DNA from: Curtobacterium sp. MCBA15_001
Lineage (GTDB): Bacteria > Actinomycetota > Actinomycetes > Actinomycetales > Microbacteriaceae
Assembly (NCBI RefSeq): GCF_001864835.1
Contig: NZ_MJGI01000025.1
Span: 108,217-172,216, forward strand
Direction of reading: 5' to 3'
DNA length: 64,000 nucleotides
The first letter of the stretch is position 1. The number at the start of each line of letters is the position of its first letter. Shown here one piece after another: positions 10,369-19,800 of the stretch. A program made the translations under genes and the position numbers. Below the pieces are notes generated by a model. It saw only the letters and a list, made by a program, of their open reading frames with translations. It had not been told where the DNA came from and ran no database searches.

Positions 10369-11151
10369 TCAGCGGCCGATGACCTCGACGACCGCGTCGT
10401 GCACCAGGCCGTTCGTCGCCAGGGCGCTGCCGTGCCACGGCCCCGGATCGCCGTCGAGCGAGGTGAAGCGGCCGCCGGCCTGCTCGACGATGGGGACCAG
10501 CGCGGCCATGTCCCACGGCTTCAGGTCGGGTTCGCCCGCGACGTCGAGGACCCCTTCCGCGACCATCATGTACGACCACATGTCGCCGTAGGCCCGGGTG
10601 CGCCACACCGACCGGGACAGGGTGACCAGGGCGTCGAGCCGGTCGTCGTCGTCCCACTGCTGGAGGCTGTTGTAGCTGAGGCTCGCGTCGCCGAGGGCGG
10701 CGACACCGGACACGTGCAGCTCGCCCTCGAGCGAGTGCGCGCCGAGGCCCTCGGCGGCCCACCAGCGCTTGCCGAGGGCCGGTGCGCTCACGACGCCGAG
10801 CACCGGACGGCCGTCGACGGCGAGGGCGATCAGCGTCGCCCAGACCGGGACGCCGCGCAGGTAGTTGGCGGTCCCGTCGATCGGGTCGACCACCCACTGC
10901 CGGTGGCCCTCGCTCGTGGCCTCGGCACCGCTGTCCGCGGTGGTCTCCTCGCCCAGGAAGGCGTCGTCGGGTCGCTCGGCGGCGATGCGCTCGCGCAGGG
11001 CACGTTCGACGGCCTGGTCGGCGTCCGTGACGTGCGTGCTGTCCGCCTTCTTCGACACGTGCAGGTCGGCGGCACGGAAGCGCTCGAGGCTGATCGCGTC
11101 GGCGGTGTCGGCGAGGGAGCGGGCGAGGTCCAGGTCGGCGCTGAGGTCCAC
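10369..11151 (-). CDS. hisN: inositol monophosphatase family, histidinol-phosphatase type
   Basis: 260 residues. Metal-binding motifs of the inositol monophosphatase fold are complete: GEET (about residue 67), DPIDGTANYLRG (about residue 88) and the C-terminal KPWDMAALVPIVEQAGG. In actinobacteria this subgroup, located near aroA and rsgA, is the HisN histidinol-phosphatase that removes phosphate in the next-to-last stage of histidine synthesis. Start is a GTG (11149-11151) with TACGCT ending 6 bases upstream on the coding strand and no ribosome-binding site, so probably leaderless. Confidence 0.88.
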   Translation of the reverse strand: MDLSADLDLARSLADTADAISLERFRAADLHVSKKADSTHVTDADQAVERALRERIAAERPDDAFLGEETTADSGAEATSEGHRQWVVDPIDGTANYLRGVPVWATLIALAVDGRPVLGVVSAPALGKRWWAAEGLGAHSLEGELHVSGVAALGDASLSYNSLQQWDDDDRLDALVTLSRSVWRTRAYGDMWSYMMVAEGVLDVAGEPDLKPWDMAALVPIVEQAGGRFTSLDGDPGPWHGSALATNGLVHDAVVEVIGR

Positions 11152-11166
11152 GCGACGAGCGTAGCG

Positions 11167-12330
11167 TCAGGCCGCCACGACCTCGTCCTCCTCGAGCCGG
11201 CTCACCTCGCGCTCGCGGGCGATCCGGGTGCGACGGGCGACGAGCCCGTGGACCAGGACGCCGAGCAGGACCGCACCGACGAGCCAGAGCGTCAGCACGA
11301 GCGAGCTCCGACCGAGGGAGGCGCCGGGGAAGTACTGCAGGTCCTGCGCCGCCTGCAGCCACGCGGCGCCGCTCCAGAACGTGTTGAGGCCTGCGAAGAA
11401 CCCGGGCTGGAACGCCGGCTGGAAGATCCCGCCGCTCGACGTGAAGTTGAGCATCACGAACAGCATCGTCAGCACGGGGGTGGTCCAGCGTCCGAGCAGG
11501 GGGTGCAGGCCGATGCCGAGTGCGACGATCACGGCGTCGTACATCCACGCGAACAGGAACACCTGCCACTGGTGGGTCGTGAGCACGCCGTACACGGGGC
11601 CGGCGACCACCGTGCCGATCCCGGCGACGACGCCCGCGGTCACCAGGCCGACGATCGCCGTCCACACCGGGCCGAGGCGTCCGGCGAACGCGGCGACCGC
11701 GATGGCCGACGCGTAGCCGCCGACGCTCAGGGCGACGAGCAGGAAGAACAGACCCTGGCCGGTGCTGTCCTGCTCGCCCGCGGGGACGACGTCGACCACG
11801 GTGAAGGGCAGGTGCTGCTCGTAGGCGATCGGCAGGAAGACCTTCTGCGCTGCGGTGGCGGTCGTCTCGCTGGCGGCGGAGGAGACGTAGAGCGTGGCAC
11901 TCGTCGCCGTGGGGGCGTACACGGCAGCGAGGTCGCGGTCCCGCACCTGTCGTTCGGCACTCGCTGCGTCGGCGACCACGTGGGCCACGAGGGCGCCGTC
12001 CGACTGGTCGGTCACCGTCTGCGCGAACACCTGCGTGGTCGCGCCCTGGCCGACGATGCCGACGGGCAGGTCCTTCGGCGCGGGGGCGTGGAAGGCGCCC
12101 AGGTAGGCAAGGCCCATCCCGGCGGCCAGGAACAGGGGCACGAGGATGTGCGTCGCGAAGGAGCGCAGCGTGCGGCCGAGGCCGGCGGGGCGGAGCGCGC
12201 TCGGGGTGCGGTGGGGTGGCCGGGGAGCGGCATGCCCCCGGTGCAGGGACGCGGCGTCGTCGACGCGGGCAGGGGAGACGGGAGCGTCGACGCGGGTCGG
12301 CGCAAAGTTGTACTTTGCAACTTCAGACAC
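11167..12330 (-). CDS. YhgE/Pip or DUF3533-type ABC-2-like membrane protein
   Basis: About 387 residues from the GTG at 12330. One N-terminal membrane helix (ILVPLFLAAGMGLAYLGAF), an extracellular domain of about 120 residues, then five C-terminal membrane helices: the DUF3533/YhgE/ABC-2 layout found in export and phage-infection-like proteins. Transported substance unknown. The frame is open to 12561, but the extra N-terminus (MRHVRHLRHLRHG...) is a translation of a 9-bp tandem repeat and unlikely to be real. A palindrome at 12305-12323 sits inside the first codons of this start, so the real start may be further in. It sits between rsgA and hisN, which are commonly adjacent in related bacteria. 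Confidence 0.7.
   Translation of the reverse strand: MSEVAKYNFAPTRVDAPVSPARVDDAASLHRGHAAPRPPHRTPSALRPAGLGRTLRSFATHILVPLFLAAGMGLAYLGAFHAPAPKDLPVGIVGQGATTQVFAQTVTDQSDGALVAHVVADAASAERQVRDRDLAAVYAPTATSATLYVSSAASETTATAAQKVFLPIAYEQHLPFTVVDVVPAGEQDSTGQGLFFLLVALSVGGYASAIAVAAFAGRLGPVWTAIVGLVTAGVVAGIGTVVAGPVYGVLTTHQWQVFLFAWMYDAVIVALGIGLHPLLGRWTTPVLTMLFVMLNFTSSGGIFQPAFQPGFFAGLNTFWSGAAWLQAAQDLQYFPGASLGRSSLVLTLWLVGAVLLGVLVHGLVARRTRIAREREVSRLEEDEVVAA
12305..12323. promoter_or_regulatory. AAGTTG-N7-CAACTT palindrome, candidate operator
   Basis: A perfect 6-bp inverted repeat with a 7-bp spacer (aagttgtactttgcaactt), in the AT-rich patch at the start of the DUF3533-type gene. A second short inverted repeat, gtacc-acttc-ggtac, lies about 20 bp upstream. 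MarR- and TetR-type repressors bind sites of this size; no regulator gene is adjacent. Confidence 0.4.
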
Positions 12331-12527
12331 GAGGGACAACAGTACCACTTCGGTACGACCCCGTCGATGCCGGGCGCCCCGCACCGTGCTGCCCCGCTGC
12401 CCAGCTGACCCGCTGCCCAGCTGCCCCGCTAGGTTCGACATGCCCAAATTCTGGAACCTCGACAGTTCCGACGCGTGCTCCGCGGAACCACCACGTATCT
12501 GAGCGGCAAGTTGTGGAACTTCGCCGT

Positions 12528-12563
12528 GGCGCAGGTGGCGCAGGTGGCGCACGTGGCGCACGT
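12528..12563. repeat. 9-bp tandem repeat (ggcgcaggt / ggcgcacgt) x4
   Basis: Four units in a row, two ggcgcaggt then two ggcgcacgt, in the 291-bp gap between rsgA and the DUF3533-type gene. The rest of the gap holds no convincing gene. Confidence 0.7.
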
Positions 12564-12621
12564 GGGCTCGGGCTGCCTGCGTGCGATGAGCGCCGGTCGA
12601 TCCCCGCGCTGCCCCGCGGCG

Positions 12622-13680
12622 CTACTCCGAACCCGGGTCGGCCCCGCCCATGCCGGTCAACAGCGCGCGGAAGGAGTCGAGCCGCTCGATGCCCGTCGGC
12701 CCGAGCTCCCCGGCCTGCACGCGGTCGACGATCTCCCAGTCGTGCGCCTGGTCGAGCGGGATGCCCGTGTCCGGGACCCCGGACACGGACGCCGGGACGG
12801 GGATCGCGTGTGACGCGAACGCCCGGAACACGTTCGCGGGGTCGACGTGTCCGAGCCCGAACGACCGGACCCCCGGCGTGTCGATGATCCAGCCGCCGCC
12901 GGTGACCTGCAGCGCGATCGAGGACGACGACGTGTGCCGCCCCCGTCCGGTCACCGAGTTCACGACGCCGACGGCCCGCGTCGACCCGGTCAGCGCGTTC
13001 ACGAGCGTGGACTTCCCCACGCCCGAGTGCCCCACCGTGACGGTGACCTGCCCGTCGAGGACCTCGTGCAGGGCGTCGAGCGGGAAGGCGTCCGAGCGGC
13101 TGGTCACGATCCGCAGGTCCAGGCAGGCGAAGTGCGCCAGGAAGTCGGTCGGGTCGGCGAGGTCGGTCTTCGTGATGCAGAGCACAGGGTCGAGGCCAGC
13201 GTCGAAGGCCGCGACCAGGTACCGGTCGATGAGCCGGGTCCGGGGTTCGGGGTCGGCTGCCGCGACCACGATGAGCATCTGCGTGGCGTTCGCGACGATC
13301 ACCCGCTCGACGTCGTCGCTGTCGTCGGCACTCCGGCGCAGCAGCGTGGTGCGGTCCTGCACCCGGACGATGCGGGCGAGGGAGCCCTCAGCGCCCGAGA
13401 CGTCTCCCGTCAGGAACACGGTGTCGCCCGTCACGACGGACTTCTTCCCGAGCTCACGGGCCTTCGTCGCCGTGATGAGGTCGTCCCCGACGAGCACACC
13501 GAAGCGCCCGCGGTCGACGTTCGTCACCCAGCCGGTCGGGGCGTCGTCGTAGGTCGGCCGGACCTTCGTCCGCGGCCGGTTGCCCTTCGGGTTCGGCCGG
13601 ACCCGCACGCTCGACTCGTCGTACTGGCCGTACGGCTCGTCCTCGTCCCCGTCACCGTCGACGTCGTCCCACCAGCTCAT
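12622..13680 (-). CDS. rsgA: ribosome small subunit-dependent GTPase A
   Basis: 352 residues. Circularly permuted GTPase: G4-type TKTDLAD (about residue 168) precedes the G1 Walker loop [14 protein letters not shown] (about residue 217) and the G3-type [12 protein letters not shown] near residue 263, the RsgA/YjeQ order. An OB-like N-terminal domain precedes. It checks late 30S subunit maturation. The C-terminal zinc knuckle of many RsgA proteins is reduced here, as is common in actinobacteria. Starts 4 bp after the aroA stop; the two form an operon. Confidence 0.93.
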   Translation of the reverse strand: MSWWDDVDGDGDEDEPYGQYDESSVRVRPNPKGNRPRTKVRPTYDDAPTGWVTNVDRGRFGVLVGDDLITATKARELGKKSVVTGDTVFLTGDVSGAEGSLARIVRVQDRTTLLRRSADDSDDVERVIVANATQMLIVVAAADPEPRTRLIDRYLVAAFDAGLDPVLCITKTDLADPTDFLAHFACLDLRIVTSRSDAFPLDALHEVLDGQVTVTVGHSGVGKSTLVNALTGSTRAVGVVNSVTGRGRHTSSSSIALQVTGGGWIIDTPGVRSFGLGHVDPANVFRAFASHAIPVPASVSGVPDTGIPLDQAHDWEIVDRVQAGELGPTGIERLDSFRALLTGMGGADPGSE

Positions 13681-13684
13681 CGGG

Positions 13685-15046
13685 TCACACCCCCGACGAC
13701 GACGCGGTCGCCACGAGCGCCGCCCACAGCTCCGGGAACTGCGGCAGCGTCTTGGCCGTCGAACCGATGTCGTCCACCGCGATGCCCGGCGTCACGAGCC
13801 CGACGACCGCGCCGGCGGTCGCCATCCGGTGGTCCTCGTACGCGGCCCAGCCACCGCCGTGGAGCGGCGCCGGCACGATCCGCAGGCCGTCGTCGAGGAC
13901 CTGCACCGTGCCTCCTGTCCCGGTGACGTCCGCCGCCAGTGCGGCGAGCCGGTCCGTCTCGTGGCCCCGCAGGTGGCCGATGCCGGTGATCGTGGTCGGC
14001 CCGTCGGCCAGTGCCGCCAGCGCGACCAGCGCCGGTGCCAGTTCGCCACCGCGCGTCAGGTCCAGGTCCAGACCCGGACAGGAGGCCCCGCCCCGGATAC
14101 CGACGCCGCCGTCGAACACCAGGTCGTCACCGTCACGGCGCACGGTCGCGCCCCACAGGGGCAGGAGCGTCTCGAGGTCGGCCCCGACCTGCGTGGTCTC
14201 CGTCGGCCAGGTGCGGATCCGGACGGTGCCGCCGGCCACGATCGCGGCGATCGCGAAGGGGGCTGCGTTGGACAGGTCCGGCTCGATCGTGACGTCACGA
14301 GCAGCGATCGGGCCCGGGTGCACGATCCACTGGCCGACCTCGGGCTGGTCGACCCGCACGCCGCGGGCACGCAGCGCGGCGACCGTCATGTCGATGTGCG
14401 GGAGGCTCGGCAGGCGCTCGCCCGCGTGGGTGAGGTGCAGGCCCTCGTCGAACCGCGGCGCGGAGAGCAGCAGGCCGGAGACGAACTGCGACGATGCCGA
14501 CGCGTCGATCGTCAGGGCGCCACCCCGCACGGAGCCGCTCCCGGTGAACGCGAAGGGCAGTGCGCCGTCGCCGTCGTCGGTGACCTCGACGCCGAGTGCG
14601 ACGAGGGCGTCGATCACGGGGCGCATCGGACGGCGGCGGGCGGCCTCGTCCCCGTCGACGACCACGGGGCCGGTCGCGAGCGCGGCGAGTGGCGGCAGGA
14701 AGCGCATCACGGTGCCCGCGAGCCCGCAGTCGATGCGGACGTCGCCGTGCATCGACGCCGGCGTGACCCGGAGGTCGGGGCCGTACGGGTTCGGGGCGGT
14801 GCCGTCGGCGGGGGTGACCTCGTCGATGCCGACGCCGAGGGCACGGAGCGCCTCGATCATCAGCGTCGAGTCGCGCGAGTGCAGCGGCAGGTGGACGGTG
14901 GACGGACCGTCCGCGAGCGCCGCGAGGACGAGCTCGCGGTTCGTCAGCGACTTCGACCCGGGCAGGGCGACGTCGCCGTGCAGGGGACCCGCCGCGACGG
15001 GGGCGATCCAGGCGTCGGGCTGCTGGGAATGCGTCGTGTCTGCCAT
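13685..15046 (-). CDS. aroA: 3-phosphoshikimate 1-carboxyvinyltransferase (EPSP synthase)
   Basis: 453 residues. Shikimate-pathway enzyme joining shikimate-3-phosphate and phosphoenolpyruvate. [17 protein letters not shown] (about residues 29-45) is the substrate-binding signature; [18 protein letters not shown] (near residue 108) and [15 protein letters not shown] (near residue 409) are the other family motifs. TAGTCT ends 9 bases before the ATG, suggesting a short or absent leader. First gene of an operon with rsgA. Its first codons overlap, on the other strand, a SigH-type promoter for sigH. Confidence 0.95.
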   Translation of the reverse strand: MADTTHSQQPDAWIAPVAAGPLHGDVALPGSKSLTNRELVLAALADGPSTVHLPLHSRDSTLMIEALRALGVGIDEVTPADGTAPNPYGPDLRVTPASMHGDVRIDCGLAGTVMRFLPPLAALATGPVVVDGDEAARRRPMRPVIDALVALGVEVTDDGDGALPFAFTGSGSVRGGALTIDASASSQFVSGLLLSAPRFDEGLHLTHAGERLPSLPHIDMTVAALRARGVRVDQPEVGQWIVHPGPIAARDVTIEPDLSNAAPFAIAAIVAGGTVRIRTWPTETTQVGADLETLLPLWGATVRRDGDDLVFDGGVGIRGGASCPGLDLDLTRGGELAPALVALAALADGPTTITGIGHLRGHETDRLAALAADVTGTGGTVQVLDDGLRIVPAPLHGGGWAAYEDHRMATAGAVVGLVTPGIAVDDIGSTAKTLPQFPELWAALVATASSSGV

Positions 15047-15051
15047 CGGTT
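15025..15051 (+). promoter_or_regulatory. SigH/SigR-type promoter upstream of sigH
   Basis: GGGAAT at 15025-15030, exactly 18 bases, then GTT at 15049-15051. This equals the GGAAT-N18-GTT consensus known for Streptomyces SigR and close to that of mycobacterial SigH. It points toward the sigma-factor gene, so sigH is likely autoregulated. It lies inside the first codons of the divergent aroA. Confidence 0.6.
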
Positions 15052-15166
15052 CACAAGACTACTGAAACGATCGGGAGGACCCTTGGCGACAGCACTCGCA
15101 CCAGCGCGGACGCACCGGCGCACGATGCCTCCTGTGGTGACCACACTCGCCCTAGACTGGCCCGCG

Positions 15167-15997
15167 ATGACCACCGACGAGCCGCAGGCAGCACCGCACG
15201 ACCCGGTCGACGAGGACACCGTCGCGCTCGACGAGCCGCAGGCCGACGACGTCGAGGACGCTCAGCCCGACGTCGTGGACGCTCAGGCCGACGTCGTGGA
15301 CGCTCAGGCCGACGTCGTGGACGCGAAGACCGTGTCCGACGCCGAGTTGCGCGGGCTCTTCGAGGACCAGGCGCTGCCGTTCATGGACCAGCTCTACGGC
15401 GCCGCCATGCGGATGACCCGCAACCCGGCCGACGCCTCGGACCTGGTGCAGGAGACCTTCGTCAAGGCGTTCGCGGCGTTCCGGCAGTTCCGGCAGGGCA
15501 CGAACCTCAAGGCGTGGCTCTACCGGATCCTGACGAACACGTTCATCAACACGTACCGCAAGAACCAGCGGAACCCCTACCAGGGCACCATCGACGAGCT
15601 CGAGGACTGGCAGCTCGGCGGTGCGGAGAGCGTCACGCAGTCGGTCTCCGCACGCTCGGCCGAGGCGGACGCCATCGACCACCTGCCGTCCTCCGCGGTG
15701 AAGGACGCGCTGCAGGCCATCCCCGAGGACTTCCGGATGGCCGTCTACTTCGCCGATGTCGAGGGGTTCTCCTACCAGGAGATCGCGGACATCATGAAGA
15801 CCCCCGTGGGCACGGTCATGAGCCGTCTCCACCGTGGCCGTCGGCTCCTGCGGGGGCTGTTGGCGGACCACGCACGTGAGACCGGTGTCGTCCCGGACGC
15901 AGCGTCGACGGCGACGATGCGCGGGCGGGGCCGGGGCGCTCCGGCGTCAGAGCAGGCAGCGACCACGGGTCGCTCGGGACGGAAGGGTGAGCGATGA
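15167..15997 (+). CDS. sigH: RNA polymerase sigma factor, SigH/SigR (ECF, thiol-oxidative stress)
   Basis: 276 residues from ATG 15167; an alternative in-frame ATG at 15125 exists. Sigma region 2 ([14 protein letters not shown], with the -10-recognising helix [14 protein letters not shown]) and region 4 ([32 protein letters not shown]) are complete. The acidic N-terminal extension of about 60 residues contains four 7-residue repeats of the type DVVDAQA. Directs the response to disulfide stress and heat; it is held inactive by RsrA, encoded by the next gene with a 4-bp overlap. TAGACT ends 8 bases before the start, and an autoregulatory SigH promoter lies further up. Confidence 0.92.
   Translation: MTTDEPQAAPHDPVDEDTVALDEPQADDVEDAQPDVVDAQADVVDAQADVVDAKTVSDAELRGLFEDQALPFMDQLYGAAMRMTRNPADASDLVQETFVKAFAAFRQFRQGTNLKAWLYRILTNTFINTYRKNQRNPYQGTIDELEDWQLGGAESVTQSVSARSAEADAIDHLPSSAVKDALQAIPEDFRMAVYFADVEGFSYQEIADIMKTPVGTVMSRLHRGRRLLRGLLADHARETGVVPDAASTATMRGRGRGAPASEQAATTGRSGRKGER
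15248..15331 (+). repeat. 21-bp in-frame tandem repeat in the sigH N-terminus
   Basis: Four units of 21 bp, two of them identical (gacgtcgtggacgctcaggcc); the first and last have drifted. They encode [21 protein letters not shown] and DVVDAKT. Copy number is likely to vary between strains. Confidence 0.85.
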
Positions 15998-16236
15998 GCG
16001 GCTGCGACTGCTCCAAGGCGAAGGCGGAACTCGAGGAGTTCCTGCACGACGAACTCCGGCACGAGGACGCGGCGGACATCCGTGAGCACATGGCCGACTG
16101 CGTGGACTGCCAGTCCGAGCACCGCGTCGGCGTGGTCCTGATGGAGACCGTCAAGCGTGCCTGCAAGGAGACCGCCCCGGACCAGCTCCGGATGGAGATC
16201 CTGACGCGGATCCGCGCGGAGCAGTCGACGCACTGA
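15994..16236 (+). CDS. rsrA: zinc-binding anti-sigma factor RsrA
   Basis: 80 residues. The ZAS motif is present: [15 protein letters not shown] followed by ADCVDC (H-x3-C-x2-C near residues 32-39), plus N-terminal cysteines CDC. In this family, oxidation of the zinc-bound cysteines forms a disulfide and frees the sigma factor. Overlaps the sigH stop by 4 bp (ATGA), so the pair is translated in a coupled way. Call is firm from length, motif and context. Confidence 0.92.
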   Translation: MSGCDCSKAKAELEEFLHDELRHEDAADIREHMADCVDCQSEHRVGVVLMETVKRACKETAPDQLRMEILTRIRAEQSTH

Positions 16237-16275
16237 CGTCGAAACACGCTCGGCGCGCCGGGTAGGGTCGCGAGC

Positions 16276-16716
16276 ATGACCCTCTCCGTCGAGTCGATCA
16301 CCTCCTGGTCCGACCCGGACGTCGCCGACGTCGCCGCCCTCGTCCGCTCGCTCGGCCACACCGCCGACGACGACGCGATGCGCTCCCGCCTCGAACGCCT
16401 GACGCCCGCCGCCGGGCACCACACGTGGTTGGTCCGCGGTGAGGACGGTCGTGCCGTGGCGGTGGCCGGGGCCCAGGTGACGTGGGCGTACGCCTCCGAC
16501 GAGCCGACCGCGCAGCTGCTGCTGCTCGTGGTCGACCCGTCGGCACGGCGCTCGGGCACGGGTTCGGCGTTGCTCGGCACGTTCGAGGCCTGGGCCGCGG
16601 AGCAGGGCGCGCGGCACCTGTCGGCGGTCAGTGCCGCCGCGACGGACAGCGCGCACCGGTTCTACCAGAAGCGCGGGTACCACGAGGCCGGTGTGCGGTA
16701 CACCCGCATCGCCTGA
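16276..16716 (+). CDS. GNAT family N-acetyltransferase
   Basis: 146 residues. Acetyl-CoA-binding motif A is in the segment VDPSARRSGTGSALLGTFEAWA (about residues 88-109), followed by HLSAVSAAATDSAHRFYQKRGY, the usual GNAT C-terminal part. Acceptor substrate unknown. TAGGGT (16263-16268) ends 7 bases before ATG, with no ribosome-binding site: probably leaderless. Confidence 0.85.
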   Translation: MTLSVESITSWSDPDVADVAALVRSLGHTADDDAMRSRLERLTPAAGHHTWLVRGEDGRAVAVAGAQVTWAYASDEPTAQLLLLVVDPSARRSGTGSALLGTFEAWAAEQGARHLSAVSAAATDSAHRFYQKRGYHEAGVRYTRIA

Positions 16717-16752
16717 GCGCGGCGCGAGATCGCCCGTCGCGGTCGCGGGTCG

Positions 16753-16823
16753 CATCGCACCCCGCAACGAACATCGCACCCCGTTTCCACGGGGTGCGAT
16801 GTGCGTGACGGGGTGCGACGTGC
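16753..16823. terminator. CATCGCACCCCG hairpin with flanking copies
   Basis: A perfect 12-bp hairpin, catcgcaccccg-tttcca-cggggtgcgatg (16772-16801), flanked by one more copy of the arm on each side. It lies between the ends of the convergent GNAT and kgd genes, so it could act as a bidirectional terminator. Confidence 0.65.
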
Positions 16824-16841
16824 GCCTCGGGTGTGGTCGGC

Positions 16842-19800
16842 CTAGCCGAGCGCCGTCGTGATGACCTCGGTGGCCTCGGCGGCGGACCGCTTCGAGGAAC
16901 CGGTCGCCGGCGCAGCGCTGGCCGGGCGGGACGCGACCGAGAGCGGTCGTCCGTCCAGGTGCGGCGACAGGTTCATGCACACGAACGGCCAGGCACCCTG
17001 GTTCTCCGGCTCTTCCTGTGCCCAGACGACGTCGGCGTTCGGGTACGAGGCCAGCACCTGCAGGATGCGGTCGAGGGGGAGCGGCGCGAGCTGCTCGAGC
17101 CGCACCAGGGCGACGTCGGTGCGCTCGTGCTTGTCCGCCTCGGTGCGCAGGTCGTGGTGCACCTTGCCGGAGTGCAGCACGACGCGGCGCACGGCGTTCC
17201 GGTCGGTGATGCGGTCGTCGTCGATCACCGGCTCGAACGTGCCGCTCGTGAACGCGTCGACCGGGCTCGTCGCCTGGCGCAGCCGGAGCATGGCCTTCGG
17301 GCTGAACACCACGAGGGGCTTCTGCGGACGCTCCCACGCCTGACGACGCAGCAGGTGGAAGTACGACGCGGGGGTCGACGGTCGTGCCACCACCATGTTG
17401 TCCTCGGCGCACAGCTGCAGGTACCGCTCGATACGCGCGGAGGAGTGGTCCGGGCCCTGACCCTCGTAGCCGTGCGGCAGCAGCAGGACCAGGCCGGAGC
17501 GCTGCCCCCACTTCTGCTCGGCCGATGAGATGAACTCGTCGATGACCGTCTGGGCGCCGTTGGCGAAGTCGCCGAACTGCGCCTCCCACAGGACGAGCGC
17601 GTCGGGGCGTTCAACCGAGTACCCGTACTCGAACGCCATCGCCGCGTACTCGCTGAGCAGCGTGTCGTAGATGTAGAAGCGGGCCTGGTCCTCGGTCAGG
17701 TTCGACAGCGGCAGCCACTCCTGGCCGTTCTCCCGGTCGTGGAACACCGCCTGCCGCTGGACGAACGTGCCACGGCGGGCGTCCTGCCCGGCGAGACGGA
17801 CCGGCTTGCCCTCGGTCAGCAGCGACCCGATGGCCATGAGCTCGGCCATCGCCCAGTCGACGCCGCCCTTGCGGGTCATGTCGGTGCGCTTGGTCAGCAG
17901 CGCCTGCAGCTTCGGGTGCACCTGGAACCCGGCGGGCGGGTTGCCGTGCGCATCGCCGATGCGCTCGACGAGCTCCTGCGAGATGGCGGTCTCGTGCACG
18001 TCGTGCTCGGCGTCGTCAAGCTGCGCGCTCGGCCGTTCGAGACCCTGCACGGCGCCGTCGTCGTCGACCTCGATCACGGGGATCGTGCCGGTCTGCGCCT
18101 CGTGGGTCTCGGCGAAGGCGCGCTCGAGGCGGTCCTGGAAGTCGCGGTGCGCCTCGTCGTACTCCTCTTGCGTGATGTCGCCACGACCGACCAGGGCCTC
18201 GGTGAACAGCGTGCGGACGGAGCGCTTGGCCTCGATCAGGTTGTACATCAGCGGCTGGGTCATCGAGGGGTCGTCGCCCTCGTTGTGCCCACGACGGCGG
18301 TAGCAGACCAGGTCGATGACGACGTCGCGGTGGAACTCCTCGCGGTAGGCGAAGGCCAGGTCGGCGACGCGTGCGACGGCTTCCGGGTCGTCGCCGTTGA
18401 CGTGCAGGATCGGCGCCTGGATCGTCTTGGCGACGTCGGTGGAGTACACCGAGGTCCGGGCCGAGTCCGGCGGGGTGGTGAACCCGACCTGGTTGTTGAT
18501 GACCAGGTGCACGGTGCCGCCGGTGCGGTAGCCCCGCAGTTGCGACATCTGCAGGGTCTCGACGACGACGCCCTGGCCGGCCATCGCCGCGTCGCCGTGC
18601 ACCAGGACCGGGAGCACGCCGAAGACCCCGGCGGGGCCACGGTCCTGCTTGGCGCGGACGATGCCCTCGAGCACGCCGTCGACGGCTTCGAGGTGCGACG
18701 GGTTCGCCGCGATGGTGATCGGGATCGTGGTGCCGTCCGAGGCACGGAAGACGCCCTCGGTGCCGACGTGGTACTTGACGTCGCCGGAGCCCTGACCCTG
18801 CACGGCCCCGGGGAGCGTGGTGCCCTCGAACTCGCGGAAGATCTGGCCGTACGTCTTGCCGGCGATGTTCGTCAGCACGTTGAGGCGACCGCGGTGCGCC
18901 ATGCCGATCGCCACCTCGTCGAGCCCAGCGACGGCCGCGTGCTGGATCAGCGTGTCGAGGAACGCGATCGTCGACTCGCCTCCCTCGAGCGAGAAGCGCT
19001 TCTGGCCGACGTACTTGGTCTGCAGGAAGGTCTCGAAGGCCTCGGCCTCGTTGAGCTTGCCGAGCACCCGGAGCTGCTCGTCCTTCGACGGCTTCGAGTA
19101 CGGCACCTCGATGTGGGACTGGAACCAGCGGCGCTGCTCCGGGTCCTGGATGTGCATGTACTCGATGCCGACCGTGCGGCAGTATGCGTCGCGGAGGACA
19201 CCGAGCACGTCGCGGAGCGGTGCGTTCGTGGTGCCGGCCAGACCGCCCGTGACGAACTCGCGGTCGAGGTCCCAGAAGGTCAGCCCGTGGCTCTCGATCT
19301 CGAGGTCGGGGTGCGTGCGCTGGCGGTACTCGAGCGGGTCGATGTCGGCCATCAGGTGACCGCGGACGCGGTAGCTGTTGATGAGCTCCTGGACGCGCGC
19401 GGTCTTGTTGACCCGGTGCGCCAGGTCGACGTTGATGTCGTTCGCCCACTGGATCGGCTTGTACGGGATCCGGAGCGCCGAGAAGATGCCCTCGTAGAAC
19501 CCGTGTTCGCCGATGAGCCGCTCGTGCACCTTCTTCAGGTACTCGCCCGACCCGGCACCCTGGATGACGCGGTGGTCGTATGTGCTGGTCAGCGTGATCG
19601 TCTTGCCGATGCCGAGCTCGACGAGGGTCTTGGCCGCGGACCCCTGGAACTGGGCCGGGTACTCGAGCGCGCCGGCGCCGATGATCGCGCCCTGGCCCTT
19701 CGTCAGGCGGGGGACCGAGTGCACGGTGCCGATGCCGCCGGGGTTGGTCAGCGAGATCGTCGTGCCCTGGAAGTCGGCCGGGGTGAGCTTGTTGTCGCGG

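Noticed and set aside
12331..12561. N-terminal extension of the DUF3533-type protein to 12561
   Set aside because: It begins with translated 9-bp repeats (RHVRHLRHLRH) and has no conserved or hydrophobic content.
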